The notes: generated by a model from the sequence alone, not told the origin. A stretch of 59,406 nt of DNA from Muribaculaceae bacterium (GCA_017557665.1 JAFYYI010000008.1:1-59406), one strand, 5' to 3'; counted from the stretch's first letter, positions 34,011 to 44,068 are shown. Translations and numbers: made by a program.

Positions 34011-36986
34011 ATGAAAAAGATTGTTTTTCTCATGATGACGTTGGTGCTGACCGCATGGTCGGCCCAGGCGGCTACCTACTACGGTTTCAAGATTGGCGGC
34101 GTGGCTGTCAACAGTGACAACTACAGCAACGTGACAGGGTCCACCATCAGCGGTTCGGTCACTTATGACCCCACGACCAACACGGTGACGCTGAATAATG
34201 TCACCATCTCCCGCACGGGCAGTGACAACCGATGCATTTACAACGAGTCCAACAATGGCTTGACTGTAATCCTGCAGGGCACCAACAACCTGAGTGCCAG
34301 GGATGCCGCTCCAGTGCGCTTGGACAGCGGTGTAGGTATGACGATGAATGTCTACGGCAACACCACCATCAGCAGCGAAAACGAAGAGGCAATCTATGCC
34401 AACAGCAATTCCAACTATAGACTTTATATCAAAGTCTTCGGGAACGGAAAACTGAACGTGGCATCCAACAACAAGGCCGGCATCGCCAGCGGGTCTACAT
34501 GCAACCTTTCCCTGGACGGAGCGATGGATATCAATGGTAAGAAAGGGGCGATAGACTGGGACAATCAGGTCAACATCTATAATACCGAAGGCAAGACAGG
34601 CATCACCCTTCACGCCACCAACAATTCCAGCTATCCTGTCTTTAAAGCCGGAACGCTCAACCTGTATAACGGCAACGGGATCATCCAACCTGCCGGAGCG
34701 GTTTGGAATTCTTCACAGGGCACCATCACGTTGAACGGCTCAGCCATCTACAACCGCGACATCATCATCGGCAAGGATTGTGCCCTGCTCATCAACTCCA
34801 CCAACTTTCCCGACACCAAGTTCCGCAATTACCTGCTCGGACAGTATCCTAAAGGTTTCCTTAACTCGACCGAATTCGCCAACCTGACAGAACTACACGT
34901 CAACAGCATGGGCATCTCAAACATGACGGGTGTCAAACTGCTGACCAATCTGGTTGAGCTTGCATGTGCCAGCAACTACCTGACCTCGCTCGACGTGAGC
35001 GGTCTCACCAAGCTGAAATATCTGACGTGCAACGGCAACAGCAACTTGACGTCGCTCACCACCACAAACTGCACGGCCCTCACCGATATCTACTGCTTCA
35101 ATACCGCTATCACGTCGCTCAACCTGACGACCAACACCGCACTGGAAACGCTCAACTGCAGTAAGACCAATCTGACGGAATTGCGGGTTCCGAATATGCC
35201 AAAACTCGACTACCTGAACGTCAGCAACTGCACCTCGCTGCAACAGCTCTATTGCAACAACTGCCCGCTGCTGGACCAACTCGATGTCACGGGATGCTCG
35301 GCGCTTGAGAACCTCTATTGCCAGGAATGTAACTTGAGCAGCATGGACAAGTTGCAGTATCTGTCCAACCTGGTTATCGTGAATTGCATGGGCAACAAGC
35401 TCTCATCGTTCACGCTCAGCAACAAATCCCGTCTCACACACCTGTATCTCCAGGACATGCCCACATTGGCTACGGTCTCAGTCATCAACAACCCGGCGCT
35501 CATCCACTTGGATTGCAGCAACTGCACTGCGCTGGTTAATCTGAACGCCACCAACAACAACTTGACCAATCTTTTCGTCACAGGTAGCCGCGCAATCAGG
35601 GAACTGCGCTGCTTCAGCAATGCCCAGTTGAAAAGCATCTTGGGTCTGGATAACTGCGTAGCACTGACCTACATTGACTGCGAGGACTGCGCTATCACCA
35701 CCCTGACAGGTCTCCAGAACGCCAATAACATCACCTGGATTGCTGCCCGCAACAACAAGCTGACGTCATTCTCTATCACTGAAAAAAGCAAGCTAAAAAC
35801 CCTTAAAGTCTCGGGCAACCCATCATTGACCTCGCTCTATTGCTACAAGAATGCGTTGACCACGCTCCAAGTCGAAGGTTGCACATCGCTGGGCACCCTC
35901 AGCTGTTACGAGAATCCGGAACTGGCCACAATCACCGGCTTGGCTGATTGCGTCAATATCACCAAACTCTACCTCAGCAGTTGCGCATTCTCCAGCCTGA
36001 ATCTTTCAGACAAGAACAAATTGACAACACTGGATTGCGGCAGCAACAACCTGACCTCGTTGAACCTCACGGGTTGCTCGGCTCTGAAAGAATTGTTGTG
36101 CGACAACAACTCCGACTTGAGTGCCATCACGGGACTAGCCAGTTGCCAAGCCATCACCACCCTCAACTGCAACAACTGCTCCTTCACCAATCTGGACGCT
36201 GTCAATGGCATGGAGAACATCTCTTTACTGTCGGCCTCCAACAACCGGCTGACTTCGCTCGAAATCACCAACAAGAGCAATTTGAAAACGATTCTCGTGA
36301 AGAACAACCCAACGCTGACAACACTCAACTGCTTCTACAATGATTTGACAACGCTTAACATCACCGGCTGCACCGGCTTGACCCACCTGCGTTGCTACAA
36401 CAATGAGAATCTGAGTGCCATCACAGGCCTTAATAATAGCAGGGGGTTGATCTATCTCGATTGTGAGGACTGCGCCATCACCTCGCTGAATGGTGTTCAA
36501 AACATGACCGAATTGCAAAAGCTCCTGGCCAGCAACAACAGTCTCACTCAACTCGATGTCACCGGTTGCACCACGTTGAACACGATCAAATGCTACAAGA
36601 ACCAGATTTCAGGCGAGGGCATGACCATCCTGGTGAACAGCTTGCCCCTGCGCAGTGAGGACAACCCGGGTTACCTGTATGCCATCTTTAACACCGACGA
36701 GGGCAACACGATGAACGCCGAGCAGATCGCCTTCGCCACCAACAAGCACTGGATGCCCAAGAAGTACAACGGCTCCAGCTGGGATGACATGACTGCCGTC
36801 CTGCGAGGCGATGTGAACAGTGACACCAATGTGGACATCACCGATGCCATCATTCTGATTAACTTCATATTGAACGGCAACGAAACCGGCATCAACTTCG
36901 AGGCTTCCAATGTCAACAACGATAGCGGTGTAGACATCACCGACGCCATCATCCTGATTAACTTTATCTTGAACGGTAATTGGTAA
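34011..36986 (+). CDS. Secreted leucine-rich-repeat protein with dockerin-like C-terminal repeats
   Basis: 991 residues from the ATG at 34011, which opens the signal peptide MKKIVFLMMTLVLTAWSAQA; the frame runs open 32 codons upstream. Residues about 20-255 are a beta-helix-like domain rich in NVTISRTGSDN-type strands. Residues about 265-880 hold some two dozen LRR units of the form LTSLDVSGLTKLKYLTCNGN. The C-terminus has two copies of VDITDAIILINFILNGN preceded by GDVNSDTN and NVNNDSG, a duplicated calcium-loop pattern like type I dockerins. Likely on or outside the cell surface, in adhesion or complex assembly; no partner cohesin is seen in the window. Confidence 0.88.
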   Translation: MKKIVFLMMTLVLTAWSAQAATYYGFKIGGVAVNSDNYSNVTGSTISGSVTYDPTTNTVTLNNVTISRTGSDNRCIYNESNNGLTVILQGTNNLSARDAAPVRLDSGVGMTMNVYGNTTISSENEEAIYANSNSNYRLYIKVFGNGKLNVASNNKAGIASGSTCNLSLDGAMDINGKKGAIDWDNQVNIYNTEGKTGITLHATNNSSYPVFKAGTLNLYNGNGIIQPAGAVWNSSQGTITLNGSAIYNRDIIIGKDCALLINSTNFPDTKFRNYLLGQYPKGFLNSTEFANLTELHVNSMGISNMTGVKLLTNLVELACASNYLTSLDVSGLTKLKYLTCNGNSNLTSLTTTNCTALTDIYCFNTAITSLNLTTNTALETLNCSKTNLTELRVPNMPKLDYLNVSNCTSLQQLYCNNCPLLDQLDVTGCSALENLYCQECNLSSMDKLQYLSNLVIVNCMGNKLSSFTLSNKSRLTHLYLQDMPTLATVSVINNPALIHLDCSNCTALVNLNATNNNLTNLFVTGSRAIRELRCFSNAQLKSILGLDNCVALTYIDCEDCAITTLTGLQNANNITWIAARNNKLTSFSITEKSKLKTLKVSGNPSLTSLYCYKNALTTLQVEGCTSLGTLSCYENPELATITGLADCVNITKLYLSSCAFSSLNLSDKNKLTTLDCGSNNLTSLNLTGCSALKELLCDNNSDLSAITGLASCQAITTLNCNNCSFTNLDAVNGMENISLLSASNNRLTSLEITNKSNLKTILVKNNPTLTTLNCFYNDLTTLNITGCTGLTHLRCYNNENLSAITGLNNSRGLIYLDCEDCAITSLNGVQNMTELQKLLASNNSLTQLDVTGCTTLNTIKCYKNQISGEGMTILVNSLPLRSEDNPGYLYAIFNTDEGNTMNAEQIAFATNKHWMPKKYNGSSWDDMTAVLRGDVNSDTNVDITDAIILINFILNGNETGINFEASNVNNDSGVDITDAIILINFILNGNW

Positions 36987-37019
36987 GACGCTAACGAACA
37001 AATCAGTTTGACAAATAAT

Positions 37020-38480
37020 ATGAAATTGAGACATTTATTATTGGCCATCGTGGCAGTGGCGGCAGTTTTGCCCGTCAGTGCCGATGTGCATCCCCGTTAC
37101 ACCACAGTGGTGAGCGATGCCACCAGCACCTATGTCACCAAGCGCCCACCCGTTGAGGAGCGCCTGTTCACGAGTGCCATCATCGAGAAGCGCATCAAGG
37201 AAGTGCTCAAACTCATCAAGGACAACCCGAAGCTGGCCTGGATGTTCGAGAACTGTTTCCCCAACACGCTGGACAGCACAGTGCACTACCGTCACGACGA
37301 GAACGGCGAGGACGACACCTTTGTTTATACCGGCGACATCCACGCGATGTGGCTGCGCGACAGCGGTGCCCAGGTGTGGCCCTACGTCAAGTATGCCAAG
37401 AAAGACGAGAAGTTGCGTCACATGCTGCGCGGCGTGATACTGCGGCAGTTGAAGTGCATCGTGCTCGACCCCTATGCCAACGCCTTCAACGATGGCCCGA
37501 CGGGCAGCCAGTGGGAAAACGACCTGACCGACATGAAACCCGAGTTGCATGAGCGAAAATATGAAATCGACTCGCTGTGCTACCCCATCAGGCTCGCCTA
37601 TGAGTACTGGCTGGTGACGGGCGACGACAGCATCTTCGGCGACCTGTGGCAAGAGGCGATGCAGGCAGTGCTGCGCACCTTCAAGGAGCAGCAACGCAAG
37701 AATGGCGACCGTGGCCCGTACAAGTTCATGCGCCGTGACATCGACGCCAAGTCATCACTGACGTGGTATGGTTGGGGACCTCCCGTGAATCCTGTGGGGC
37801 TTATCGTGTCGTGTTTCCGTCCCAGCGACGATGCCACCGTGCTTCCCTTCCTGGTGCCCAGCAACTTCATGGCCGTGAGCTCACTGCGCAAGGCGAGCGA
37901 AATCCTCGAGAAGGTCAACCACAACAGCGAGCTGGCAGGACAATGCCGCGCCCTGGCTACTGAGGTAGAGGATGCCCTGCACAAGTATGCCGTCGTGGAC
38001 CATCCCAAGTATGGCAAAATCTACGCCTATGAGGTGGACGGTTGGGGAGGCCGCGTCCTGGCCGATGACGCCAACGTGCCCAGCCTGCTGGCGATGGGCT
38101 ACCTGGGCGACGTGCCGATGGATGACCCCATCTACCGCAACACGCGCCGCTTTGTGTGGAGCGAGGACAACCCGTGCTTCTTCAAGGGCAAGGCCTGCGA
38201 GGGCATCGGCGGCGCTCACACTGCCTATAACCTCATCTGGCCCATGAGCATCATGATGAAGGCCTTCACTTCTGATAACGACGAAGAAATCGCCTGGTGC
38301 CTACGCCAGCTGCTCACGACCGATGCCGGCACTGGATTCATGCACGAGTCGTTCCACAAGGACGACCCAACGCACTATACCCGCGCCTGGTTTGCCTGGC
38401 AGAACACCCTGTTCGGCGAACTGGTCATCCACCTGATTGACAACGGCAAGACCGACCTGCTCATCCACTGCCTGGATTAG
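37020..38480 (+). CDS. GH125 exo-alpha-mannosidase, secreted
   Basis: 486 residues from the ATG at 37020 (signal peptide [21 protein letters not shown]); a TTG four codons upstream is also in frame but less likely. Family blocks include [20 protein letters not shown] (about 103-122), [20 protein letters not shown] and [35 protein letters not shown]125 enzymes (DUF1237) are metal-independent alpha-1,6-mannosidases acting on N-glycan or yeast mannan fragments. It lies 33 bases after the LRR gene on the same strand and may be read from the same transcript. An intrinsic terminator follows at 38569. Confidence 0.93.
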   Translation: MKLRHLLLAIVAVAAVLPVSADVHPRYTTVVSDATSTYVTKRPPVEERLFTSAIIEKRIKEVLKLIKDNPKLAWMFENCFPNTLDSTVHYRHDENGEDDTFVYTGDIHAMWLRDSGAQVWPYVKYAKKDEKLRHMLRGVILRQLKCIVLDPYANAFNDGPTGSQWENDLTDMKPELHERKYEIDSLCYPIRLAYEYWLVTGDDSIFGDLWQEAMQAVLRTFKEQQRKNGDRGPYKFMRRDIDAKSSLTWYGWGPPVNPVGLIVSCFRPSDDATVLPFLVPSNFMAVSSLRKASEILEKVNHNSELAGQCRALATEVEDALHKYAVVDHPKYGKIYAYEVDGWGGRVLADDANVPSLLAMGYLGDVPMDDPIYRNTRRFVWSEDNPCFFKGKACEGIGGAHTAYNLIWPMSIMMKAFTSDNDEEIAWCLRQLLTTDAGTGFMHESFHKDDPTHYTRAWFAWQNTLFGELVIHLIDNGKTDLLIHCLD

Positions 38481-38568
38481 GAGTCACAATCAGGTATTGG
38501 TTTTGAATACAAGGGTTCAGATTGAACCCAGGACCATCTATTTGTATTTTTTCTAAAAAACCTTTTAC

Positions 38569-38604
38569 AATCCCTATCAAATATTAAAATGGTAGGGATT
38601 TTTT
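38569..38604 (+). terminator. Intrinsic terminator after the GH125 gene
   Basis: AATCCCTA and TAGGGATT form a stem around a short A/T-rich loop, followed by a run of T. It lies about 90 bases after the stop. Confidence 0.8.
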
Positions 38605-38632
38605 AGTGGGCACACCAAATGCACTACCTTTG
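38601..38632 (+). promoter_or_regulatory. Promoter of the DUF4954 gene, overlapping the terminator tail
   Basis: TTTT (38601-38604) and TACCTTTG (38625-38632) are 20 bases apart. The -33 half falls on the T-run of the preceding terminator. The start codon is 32 bases downstream. Confidence 0.65.
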
Positions 38633-38664
38633 CCGCCACATTATCACTAACTATATCTAAAAAC

Positions 38665-40521
38665 ATGAAAGAATACCTCCAATTGACCGACCAACAAATC
38701 GAATCCCTGAAAAAGAATGACTGTTGGGCACAAGACTGGAACGATATAAAGGTAACGGCCGATTTTGACCCGAGCCGCTGCCACCGTGTGCAATTTTACG
38801 GCTGGGCGCGTCTGGGCAACGGATGCGGAACCGTGGAAATCACCGAAGGATTTGTGAAGAACTGCGGCATCTACAATGCCACGCTACGCAACGTCACCAT
38901 CGGCGACAACTGCCTGATTGAGAACATCGGCAACTATCTGAACAACGTCACCATCGGTGACGGATGCTATATCTCTAACGTGAGCACCATCGACACCCAC
39001 GGACAGCCAAATTACGGCCAGGGGCACCTCATCGCCGTGCTCAACGAGGTGGGCGACGGCAACCTGTTGTTGCTGCGAGAGCTGAACAGCCAGTTGGCTG
39101 CTCTCATGGTCAAGCACGGCGACAACAAGCCCATGATGGATGCCATCAGGGGCATGGTGGAACGTTCGGTGGCCGATGCACGTCCGTCGTGCAGCACCAT
39201 CGGCAACCACGTGCGCATTGTCAACACGGGCACCATCAACAACACCGTGATTGATGACGGCTGCCGCATCTGTGGCGCGGCACGACTGAGCAACTGCACC
39301 ATCTGCAGCACGGTGGAGAATCCCATCGTCATCGGCACCGGTGTGATCTGTGACAACACCATCGTCAGCGGCGGTTCACGCCTGAGTGGCAGTGTGAAAC
39401 TCATCGACAGCTTTGTGGGCGAAGCCTGCCATCTGGAGAACGGTTTCACGGCAGCCAGCAGCGTCTTCTTCGCCAATAGCTACATGTCCAACGGCGAGGC
39501 CTGTGCCGCCTTCTGCGGCCCGTTCACGGTGAGCCACCACAAGAGTTCGCTGCTTATCGGCGCGATGTTCTCGTTCTATAACGCGGGGTCGGCAACCAAC
39601 TTCAGCAACCACGCCTACAAGATGGGTCCCATGCACTACGGCACCCTTGAACGCGGTTGCAAGACCGCCAGCGGCGCCTATCTGCTGCTGCCGGCCAACG
39701 TGGGCGCCTTCAGCGTGCTTTTCGGCAAACTGATGTACCACCCCGACACGAGCGACCTGCCCTTCTCCTACCTGATTGCCTACGGCGACACGATGTACCT
39801 GAAGCCGGGCCGCAACTTCGCCACGGTGGGCCTGTACCGCGACATCCGCAAGTGGCCCAAGCGCGACAAGCGTCCTCAAGGCGTGCGCAAGAGCGTGGTC
39901 AACTTCGACTGGCTCAGCCCGTTCACCATCAGCGAGGTGCTGCGAGGGAAAAAAATTCTGGAGAACCTGCGTGCCGCCAGCGGCGACAACGTGAGCACCT
40001 ACAACTACCACGAGTATGTCATCAAGGCGCCGTTTCTGCACAAGGGTATCAAGTACTACGATATGGCCCTGCGCATCTACATGGGTGCCGTGCTCAAGCG
40101 CCATGCCCCCGTGCCTCCTGTCACAACCGAGGGTGAGGGTAACTGGATTGACCTGGCAGGACTGCTCATGCCGCAGAATGCCGAAGACCAAATCATCAAC
40201 GATATCATCTCGGGCCGTCTTGACAGCATCGACGCTGTGAATGCCCGTTTCAAGGAAATTGACGCCAACTACAACGAGCTGCGCTGGTCATGGAGTTACC
40301 GCATCATCCTGGATTACTACGGCATCGATGAACTGACCGATGAAGCGGTGGAACGCATCCACCAGGATTATGTCACCGCCCGCCGCGAGTGGATCGCCCT
40401 CATCCGCCAGGACGCCGAGAACGAGTACACCCTGGGCGACGTGGACCCCGGTGTGCTCGACGACTTCGTCACCCTGCTCGACCGCGAAGTAGACTTCGAA
40501 AACCAGAGACTATACATGTAA
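38665..40521 (+). CDS. DUF4954 hexapeptide-repeat (left-handed beta-helix) protein
   Basis: 618 residues, cytoplasmic (no signal). Residues about 50-300 hold hexapeptide-like turns (NVTIGDNCLIENIGNYLNN, VTIGDGCYISNV, NTVIDDGCRICGAARLSNCT) typical of a left-handed beta-helix. It matches DUF4954, a Bacteroidota family reminiscent of sugar-phosphate nucleotidyltransferase/acyltransferase helices but with no assigned reaction. The C-terminal half (about 420-618) is helical. Its stop codon lies inside a perfect 34-base palindrome. Confidence 0.9.
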   Translation: MKEYLQLTDQQIESLKKNDCWAQDWNDIKVTADFDPSRCHRVQFYGWARLGNGCGTVEITEGFVKNCGIYNATLRNVTIGDNCLIENIGNYLNNVTIGDGCYISNVSTIDTHGQPNYGQGHLIAVLNEVGDGNLLLLRELNSQLAALMVKHGDNKPMMDAIRGMVERSVADARPSCSTIGNHVRIVNTGTINNTVIDDGCRICGAARLSNCTICSTVENPIVIGTGVICDNTIVSGGSRLSGSVKLIDSFVGEACHLENGFTAASSVFFANSYMSNGEACAAFCGPFTVSHHKSSLLIGAMFSFYNAGSATNFSNHAYKMGPMHYGTLERGCKTASGAYLLLPANVGAFSVLFGKLMYHPDTSDLPFSYLIAYGDTMYLKPGRNFATVGLYRDIRKWPKRDKRPQGVRKSVVNFDWLSPFTISEVLRGKKILENLRAASGDNVSTYNYHEYVIKAPFLHKGIKYYDMALRIYMGAVLKRHAPVPPVTTEGEGNWIDLAGLLMPQNAEDQIINDIISGRLDSIDAVNARFKEIDANYNELRWSWSYRIILDYYGIDELTDEAVERIHQDYVTARREWIALIRQDAENEYTLGDVDPGVLDDFVTLLDREVDFENQRLYM

Positions 40522-40580
40522 AATGCGCATGCGCATTTTACATGTACAAGTTTAGAGTTTAGAGTTTAGGGTTTAGAGAT
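40513..40580 (+). repeat. 34-base palindrome over a stop codon plus GTTTAGAG repeats
   Basis: The perfect palindrome 40513-40546 (arms TACATGTAAAATGCGCA) includes the TAA stop of the DUF4954 gene (40519-40521). Repeats GTTTAGAG, TTTAGAG, TTTAGGG, TTTAGAG follow directly to 40579. The next start codon comes two bases later. Confidence 0.85.
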
Positions 40581-40581
40581 T

Positions 40582-40947
40582 ATGGATACCTATCAATTTG
40601 AGAAACTTATAGCATGGCAAAAAGCTAAGGAATTGACAATTTCCGTTTATCATCTTGTTGCCCAATTCCCTCAATATGAACAGTTTGCCCTAAGTAGCCA
40701 GGTGAGACGAGCTGCAATTTCCATTCCCTCTAATATCGCTGAAGGATGTGGCCGTGTGTCAAAGAAAGAAAAAATCCATTTTCTCGAGATTTCCTATGGA
40801 TCATTGATGGAAACATACTGCCAGTTGCAAATTGCTCTGGAACTAGGGTATATTTCTGACGAAGATTTGGAGAAAATAAAACCGCTTTTCTTTGAAACCA
40901 CCCGTCTCATCAGCGGTCTACGCAACAGCTACATCCCTAAACTCTAA
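40582..40947 (+). CDS. Four-helix-bundle protein (23S rRNA intervening-sequence/S23 family)
   Basis: 121 residues. It matches the small four-helix-bundle family: FEKLIAWQKAKELTISVYHL (helix 1), FALSSQVRRAAISIPSNIAEG (helix 2, with the hallmark RRAAISIPSNIAEG), then KKEKIHFLEISYGSLMETYC and LEKIKPLFFETTRLISGLRN. Homologs occur inside rRNA intervening sequences and as free genes in Bacteroidota; their role is unknown. Here it is free-standing, starts two bases after a GTTTAGAG array, and its last codons and stop (IPKL) are formed by an inverted copy of the same repeat. Confidence 0.92.
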   Translation: MDTYQFEKLIAWQKAKELTISVYHLVAQFPQYEQFALSSQVRRAAISIPSNIAEGCGRVSKKEKIHFLEISYGSLMETYCQLQIALELGYISDEDLEKIKPLFFETTRLISGLRNSYIPKL

Positions 40948-41046
40948 ACTGCGAGCTCCGCGAGCATCATCACGGACGTGTCTCTAAACTCTAAACCCTA
41001 AACTCTAAACTTCAAGGGGCCCCATCAACCGATGGGACCCCTTGAA
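40936..41046 (-). repeat. Hairpin after tRNA-Met plus GTTTAGAG repeats
   Basis: Arms 41011-41026 and 41031-41046 (TTCAAGGGG.CCCATC with one mismatch) form a hairpin starting two bases after the tRNA 3' end on the minus strand. GTTTAGAG and GTTTAGGG copies follow on that strand (41010 down to about 40980); a last copy at 40936-40950 covers the stop of the four-helix-bundle gene. The hairpin is a plausible tRNA terminator. Confidence 0.75.
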
Positions 41047-41048
41047 TG

Positions 41049-41122
41049 TAGCGGGACTGAGAATTGAACTCAGGACCTCCGGGTTATGAATCCGACGCTC
41101 TAACCGACTGAGCTATCCCGCC
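41049..41122 (-). tRNA. tRNA-Met (CAT), elongator type
   Basis: 74 bases on the minus strand. Acceptor GGCGGGA pairs with TCCCGCT (first pair G-U), D-arm GCTC..GAGC, anticodon loop TTCATAA with CAT, T-arm CTGAG TTCAATT CTCAG, discriminator A. CCA is not encoded. The G-U first acceptor pair shows that this is not the initiator type with an unpaired first base, though G-U is weak evidence; an Ile-CAT species is a less likely alternative. Confidence 0.93.
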
Positions 41123-41203
41123 ATCATTTTCTTAAAAGCGACTGCAAAGGTACAACCATTTCCTCAACTGACCAAATTTTTTCGCAAAAAAAGTTTTGAA
41201 GCA

Positions 41204-42661
41204 TTATTCATTCTTCCAAAAGGCGGGTGTAAAGATGACCAATACGGTGAATATCTCGAGCCTTCCCATAAGCATGAGTGCCGAGAGAATCCACTTGACG
41301 AACATGGGCAACACGCTCCACGACATGGTCGGGCCGATTTCCAGGCCGAGGGTGGGTCCCACATTGCTGGCACAACTCAAGGCGATGGTAAACGAATTGG
41401 TGCTGTCAACGCCCACGAGAATCATAATGAAATAGGCCGTGAGACACAACACGAAATAAACCATCAGGAAAGCCATCAACGTGATCTGTCCCGAAGTGTG
41501 AACCGTCGAGTTGTTGACCTTGACGGGCAAAATGGCCTTGGGGTGGAGACGGTGAAGAATCTCGTTGCGCAGGATTTTCAAGGCAATCACACCGCGCGCA
41601 CACTTGAAACCGCCTGCCGTACTACCCGCACAGCCGCCAAAGAACATACAAATGCTCAACACCACCCAAGTGATGTGATGCCATTGGGCTGCATCCTCGT
41701 TGAACATGCCCGTAGTGGTAATAAACGAGACGACCTGAAAGAGCGCGTACCTGATGGCGTCGGCGACCGAATAATCGTTATAACGCAACAGGAAAGCCAC
41801 AATGATGGCTGTTGCCGCCAACGTCAGGGCGAGATAAAACCGAAATTCAGCGTTGAGAAAAAGGTTCTTGATTTTTCTCCTGAACAATGCCGCATACATC
41901 ATGGCGAAACTCACGCCAGACATGAACATAAAGACAATGGCCGTGTAATCAATCGCCACATTATTAAAGTAGCCTGTGCTGGCATCATGGGTGGCAAATC
42001 CGCCCGTCGCCGTCACTGTCATGGCATAATTGACCGCATCAAACAACCCCATGCCGAAGGCAAAGAAGCAAAGGGCACAGCCGACTGTCAGCACCAGGTA
42101 GACGCCCCACAAGGCCTTGGCGCTGGACGTGATGCGAGGTTGCAGTTTGGATTGGATGGGACCAGTGACCTCGGCGGCAAAAATCTTGACCGACCCACCG
42201 ACAAACGACGGCAAAATGGCTATCGTGAAAAACACGATACCCAAACCGCCAATCCACTGGGTCAAAGAGCGCCACAACAACACTCCGTGGGGCATACCTT
42301 CCACATGGTCAATCGTGGTGGCACCTGTCGTCGTCAATCCCGACATGGTTTCAAAGAAGGCGTCCGAGACATTGTCAATGTATCCACCCAGCAAAAACGG
42401 CAACGAGCCGAATGCAGCAAAGGCAATCCAAACGACGGAAACGAGCAGATAGGCATCGCGGCGGCTCAACGCGTTGGTTGCACCACGCCCCAGCAACCTC
42501 AACAACACCGCAACCGCTACAGTGACTCCAATCGTAATGGTCAATGGCATCCAATCAGGCTCACGGCACCACAACGAGACAAGCAGGCATAGCGTCATGA
42601 AGGCGGCCTCGATATTCAGCAGGGCACCCAAAATCTTGAAGATGAGTTTGGTGTTAATCAT
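41204..42661 (-). CDS. trkH: TrkH/KtrB-family potassium transporter
   Basis: 485 residues with about ten membrane segments and pore-loop-like repeats: SGLTTTGATTIDHVEG, VTATGGFATHDAST, SFITTTGMFNEDAAQ and ALSCASNVGPTLGLEIGP each carry the family's selectivity-filter Gly. It imports K+ with a TrkA regulatory partner, whose gene ends three bases upstream on the same strand. Confidence 0.95.
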   Translation of the reverse strand: MINTKLIFKILGALLNIEAAFMTLCLLVSLWCREPDWMPLTITIGVTVAVAVLLRLLGRGATNALSRRDAYLLVSVVWIAFAAFGSLPFLLGGYIDNVSDAFFETMSGLTTTGATTIDHVEGMPHGVLLWRSLTQWIGGLGIVFFTIAILPSFVGGSVKIFAAEVTGPIQSKLQPRITSSAKALWGVYLVLTVGCALCFFAFGMGLFDAVNYAMTVTATGGFATHDASTGYFNNVAIDYTAIVFMFMSGVSFAMMYAALFRRKIKNLFLNAEFRFYLALTLAATAIIVAFLLRYNDYSVADAIRYALFQVVSFITTTGMFNEDAAQWHHITWVVLSICMFFGGCAGSTAGGFKCARGVIALKILRNEILHRLHPKAILPVKVNNSTVHTSGQITLMAFLMVYFVLCLTAYFIMILVGVDSTNSFTIALSCASNVGPTLGLEIGPTMSWSVLPMFVKWILSALMLMGRLEIFTVLVIFTPAFWKNE

Positions 42662-42664
42662 GAC

Positions 42665-44011
42665 TCAATTGAAGATTTTTTCGATTTGGCTGATGTTAGT
42701 GTCCTGACAGAAGACCACGACATTGTCACCGGGCTGAATCTGAGTATTACCGTTAATCAGCATGCCCACGCCGTCACGCACCAGGCCGCCAAGCTCAATT
42801 TGCCTGGACAGCTTGAGATCACACACTCTTTTGGAGGTGATGCGCGAACCTTCATGGGCTTTGAACTCGGCCACATCGGCATTGACCATGAGCAAGTTGC
42901 GAATATTGCGCACATCACCATCCAGCAGCAGCTGGTAAATATAACTGGCCGTTAATGCCTGCTTATTGATGATGGTGCCGATGTCGGCATTGCCAGCAAT
43001 GCTCATGTAGTCCATATTCTCGATCATGGCGACCGTCTTGCGCACGCCCAGTTCGTGGGCAGTCATGCAGGTCAGGATGTTGGCCTCGGCATTGCCTGTC
43101 AAGGCAATCAGCGCCTGGGCCTGCGTCACATTTTCCTCCAGCAGATTGGCCACCGAACGGCCATCAGCATTAATGACCATCACTCGTCCCCTGTCAATAA
43201 TGTCGTTGAGTTCCTCACAACGTGCGGTGCTGGCTTCAAAGATTTTGACCTTCATTCCTCGGGGCAGGCGATTGACCACACGCACCGCGGTCTTTCCGCC
43301 GCCCACAATAATGATGTTCTTGACATCAGGATAATCATCCTTACCAACGATTTTCTTCATCTCAGGCACAAACTCCTTGGTCGTCATGAAATAGACATAG
43401 TCGTTGGGAAGAAGCATATCATTACCCGTGGGGATGATGGTTTCGGTGCCGCGCTTGATGGCGACAACATGATAGGGAGTACCAGGCTTGAAGATTTCCT
43501 TGAGTTGACGATTGGTCACCTCACAGGGCTCCCTCATCTTTATGCCAAGCATTGTGAGCGCCCCGTCGTACACGTCCCATCGCTGGCTCACCCATGACAG
43601 TTCGAGACACGAAATGATGTCCTGTGCCGCGAGGTCATCGGGATAGATAATCGATGAGATACCTGCACGCAGAAAAGCGTCGGTAATCGCATCCTCGGTG
43701 AGTTCTACATTCTCGACACGCGCAACGGTCTTCTTGGCTCCCATCGCCTTGGCAAGCACACAGAGGCTAAGATTCAAATTCTCGTCCCTCGTCACCGAGA
43801 TAAAAAGGTCGGCATTCTTCACACCTGCATCCCTGAAGGACTTGATGGGCGTATTAGACGACGACTTGATGGTCATCAAGTCACAATAGGACGAAATACG
43901 TTCCAACTTGGACTCGTCTTCATCGATGATGACGATATCTTGCTTGATCTTGGAGAACAGTTCCGCTAGGTGTGCACCAATTGAATCTGCACCGACAATA
44001 ATGACCTTCAT
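42665..44011 (-). CDS. trkA: TrkA: potassium channel/transporter regulatory (RCK) protein
   Basis: 448 residues from the ATG at 44011, which opens the first Rossmann fold (MKVIIVGADSIGAHLAELFS); 29 upstream in-frame codons overlap the promoter and are excluded. Two tandem RCK halves are visible: NAD-binding folds at about 1-120 and 233-350 (IIIVGGGKTAVRVVNRLPRG) and ligand-binding C domains at about 140-215 and 370-448. Cytoplasmic gating subunit for TrkH. Confidence 0.95.
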   Translation of the reverse strand: MKVIIVGADSIGAHLAELFSKIKQDIVIIDEDESKLERISSYCDLMTIKSSSNTPIKSFRDAGVKNADLFISVTRDENLNLSLCVLAKAMGAKKTVARVENVELTEDAITDAFLRAGISSIIYPDDLAAQDIISCLELSWVSQRWDVYDGALTMLGIKMREPCEVTNRQLKEIFKPGTPYHVVAIKRGTETIIPTGNDMLLPNDYVYFMTTKEFVPEMKKIVGKDDYPDVKNIIIVGGGKTAVRVVNRLPRGMKVKIFEASTARCEELNDIIDRGRVMVINADGRSVANLLEENVTQAQALIALTGNAEANILTCMTAHELGVRKTVAMIENMDYMSIAGNADIGTIINKQALTASYIYQLLLDGDVRNIRNLLMVNADVAEFKAHEGSRITSKRVCDLKLSRQIELGGLVRDGVGMLINGNTQIQPGDNVVVFCQDTNISQIEKIFN

Positions 44012-44035
44012 AGACAGACATTTTTTGTTTGGGTG

Positions 44036-44068
44036 CAAATATACGGGGATAATCCTATTGCATGCAAA
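44036..44068 (-). promoter_or_regulatory. Promoter of trkA-trkH
   Basis: On the minus strand TTTG (44065-44068) and TATATTTG (44036-44043) are 21 bases apart, close to the Bacteroidota consensus; the start codon is 24 bases downstream. Confidence 0.75.

Noticed and set aside
40547..41010. TTTAGGG-like units considered as telomeric sequence
   Set aside because: They are short, degenerate, internal and placed at gene ends; the resemblance to plant telomere repeats is only in the unit.
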